Source: Methylobacterium terricola (GTDB lineage Bacteria > Pseudomonadota > Alphaproteobacteria > Rhizobiales > Beijerinckiaceae). Taken from it: a stretch of DNA of 64,000 nucleotides. Under the pieces are notes generated by a model, which ran no database searches, had not been told where the DNA came from, and saw only the letters and a list, made by a program, of their open reading frames with translations. The stretch lies in contig NZ_VDDA01000001.1 in assembly GCF_006151805.1 (NCBI RefSeq), positions 685,794 through 749,793 of the forward strand, read 5' to 3'. This document shows positions 63,419 to 64,000 of this stretch, in pieces; within the stretch, counting starts at the first letter, position 1, and each line of letters begins with the position of its first letter. The translations under genes were made by a program, and so were the position numbers.

Positions 63419-64000
63419 TCACTCCAGCCGCTGCCCCAGCCGCCCGGCCAGATCCTGGATGTACTGGAACGCCGTGCGCCCCGAGCGCGCCCCGCGGGTG
63501 GTCGACCATTCCAGCGCCTCGGCCCGCAGCCGCTCCGGCTCGACCGTCAATCCGTAACGGGCGACGTAGGCGTCGATCATCGCCAGGTACTCGTCCTGGC
63601 TGCACTTGTGGAAGCCGAGCCAGAGGCCGAAGCGGTCCGACAGCGAGACCTTCTCCTCCACCGCCTCGCCCGGGTTGATCGCCGTCGAGCGCTCGTTCTC
63701 CATCATGTCGCGGGCGAGCAGGTGGCGCCGGTTCGAGGTGGCGTAGAACAGCACGTTCTCGGGCCGTCCCTCGATGCCGCCGTCGAGCGCCGCCTTCAGC
63801 GACTTGTACGAGGTGTCCTCGGCGTCGAAGGACAGGTCGTCGCAGAACACCACGAAGCGGTGCGGATCGGGCCGCAGCCACCCCATCAGGGCCGGCAGGC
63901 CCTCGATGTCCTCCCGGTGGATCTCGATCAGCTTCAGCGGCCGCTCGAGGCCGCGGGTGTTGATCTCGGCGTGGACGGCCTTCACCAGCGACGACTTGCC
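63419..64000 (-). CDS. DUF815 family ATPase, 5' end cut by window edge
   Basis: C-terminal 193 codons of a P-loop ATPase of the DUF815 family. The window edge cuts just inside Walker A: GKSSLVKAVHAEI is the first visible sequence. Walker B is in FVVFCDDLSFD, followed by the sensor segment LFYATSNRRHLL, then SLSDRFGLWLGFHKCSQDEY and an arginine-rich helix near the C-terminus. These proteins are AAA-like and of unknown function. The gene converges on nlpD and, from memory, is a usual neighbour of it in related genomes. Confidence 0.85.
   Translation of the reverse strand, partial: GKSSLVKAVHAEINTRGLERPLKLIEIHREDIEGLPALMGWLRPDPHRFVVFCDDLSFDAEDTSYKSLKAALDGGIEGRPENVLFYATSNRRHLLARDMMENERSTAINPGEAVEEKVSLSDRFGLWLGFHKCSQDEYLAMIDAYVARYGLTVEPERLRAEALEWSTTRGARSGRTAFQYIQDLAGRLGQRLE

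Overview
The window is very GC-rich chromosomal DNA from an alphaproteobacterium of the order Hyphomicrobiales. Gene content and order best fit Methylobacterium or Methylorubrum: usg, the Zur/Znu pair, an aerobic cob cluster with CbtAB, surE-pcm-nlpD, and families of GC-rich palindromic repeats. Genes are dense, and many neighbours share 1-4 bp stop/start overlaps (ATGA, GTGA, TGATG). I see no rRNA, tRNA, CRISPR array, transposase or phage gene.

Region by region. (1) 1-2876, minus: a LIV-type ABC importer (livG cut by the window edge, livM, livH). (2) 3098-12907, plus: a molybdenum hydroxylase cluster of the cox type. It holds coxG, coxS, coxL and coxM, the MoxR/VWA pair coxD-coxE, a two-piece XdhC, a MoeA-like protein and a MocA-like cytidylyltransferase. 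CoxL carries the form II loop AYRGAGR, so the substrate is probably not CO. Two related palindromic elements interrupt the cluster. (3) 12981-15252: a TetR regulator divergent from a secreted lipase-like hydrolase. (4) 15568-20688: an ExoD-family membrane protein, usg, BcsS, an Fe-S (6-4) photolyase, a formyltransferase-fold protein and a DUF2256 zinc ribbon. A sequence matching the full CtrA site lies between usg and bcsS. (5) 20673-23300: ZnuB, ZnuC, an unlisted 53-residue membrane protein coupled to znuC, a candidate Zur box, and Zur. (6) 23886-30596: a membrane-fusion protein plus GT2 glucan synthase pair resembling BgsBA, an undecaprenyl-phosphate sugar transferase, an Fsr-type MFS exporter and an IsdG/HmuQ-type heme oxygenase. 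(7) 31126-31542: a PraR-like XRE regulator.

(8) 31684-49091: the cobalamin block. It contains cobB, cbiD, a broken GNAT gene, cobM-cobE-cobL, cobK, cobJ-cobI-cobH-cobG-cobN, cobW, DUF1636, cbtA, cbtB and a clear cobalamin riboswitch that faces cbtB; cobU-cobO lie divergent beyond the riboswitch. Together they cover cobalt uptake, corrin ring methylation, amidation of the a and c side chains, cobalt insertion, adenosylation and the cobinamide kinase step. cobG appears to carry a palindromic repeat inserted in frame.

(9) 49293-64000: a conserved housekeeping block. It comprises a TyrA-like dehydrogenase, then tatC, tatB, tatA, scpB, scpA, nagZ, a SPOR protein and argS on the minus strand, and serS, surE, pcm and an NlpD-type lipoprotein on the plus strand, followed by the edge of a DUF815 ATPase. 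From memory of related genomes the argS-to-tatC segment looks inverted relative to serS-surE-pcm.

No wholly unknown multi-gene system stands out. The best leads are the form II CoxL cluster beside a LIV importer, the BgsBA-like operon, the small ZnuC-coupled membrane protein, the repeat inside cobG and the CtrA-like site.
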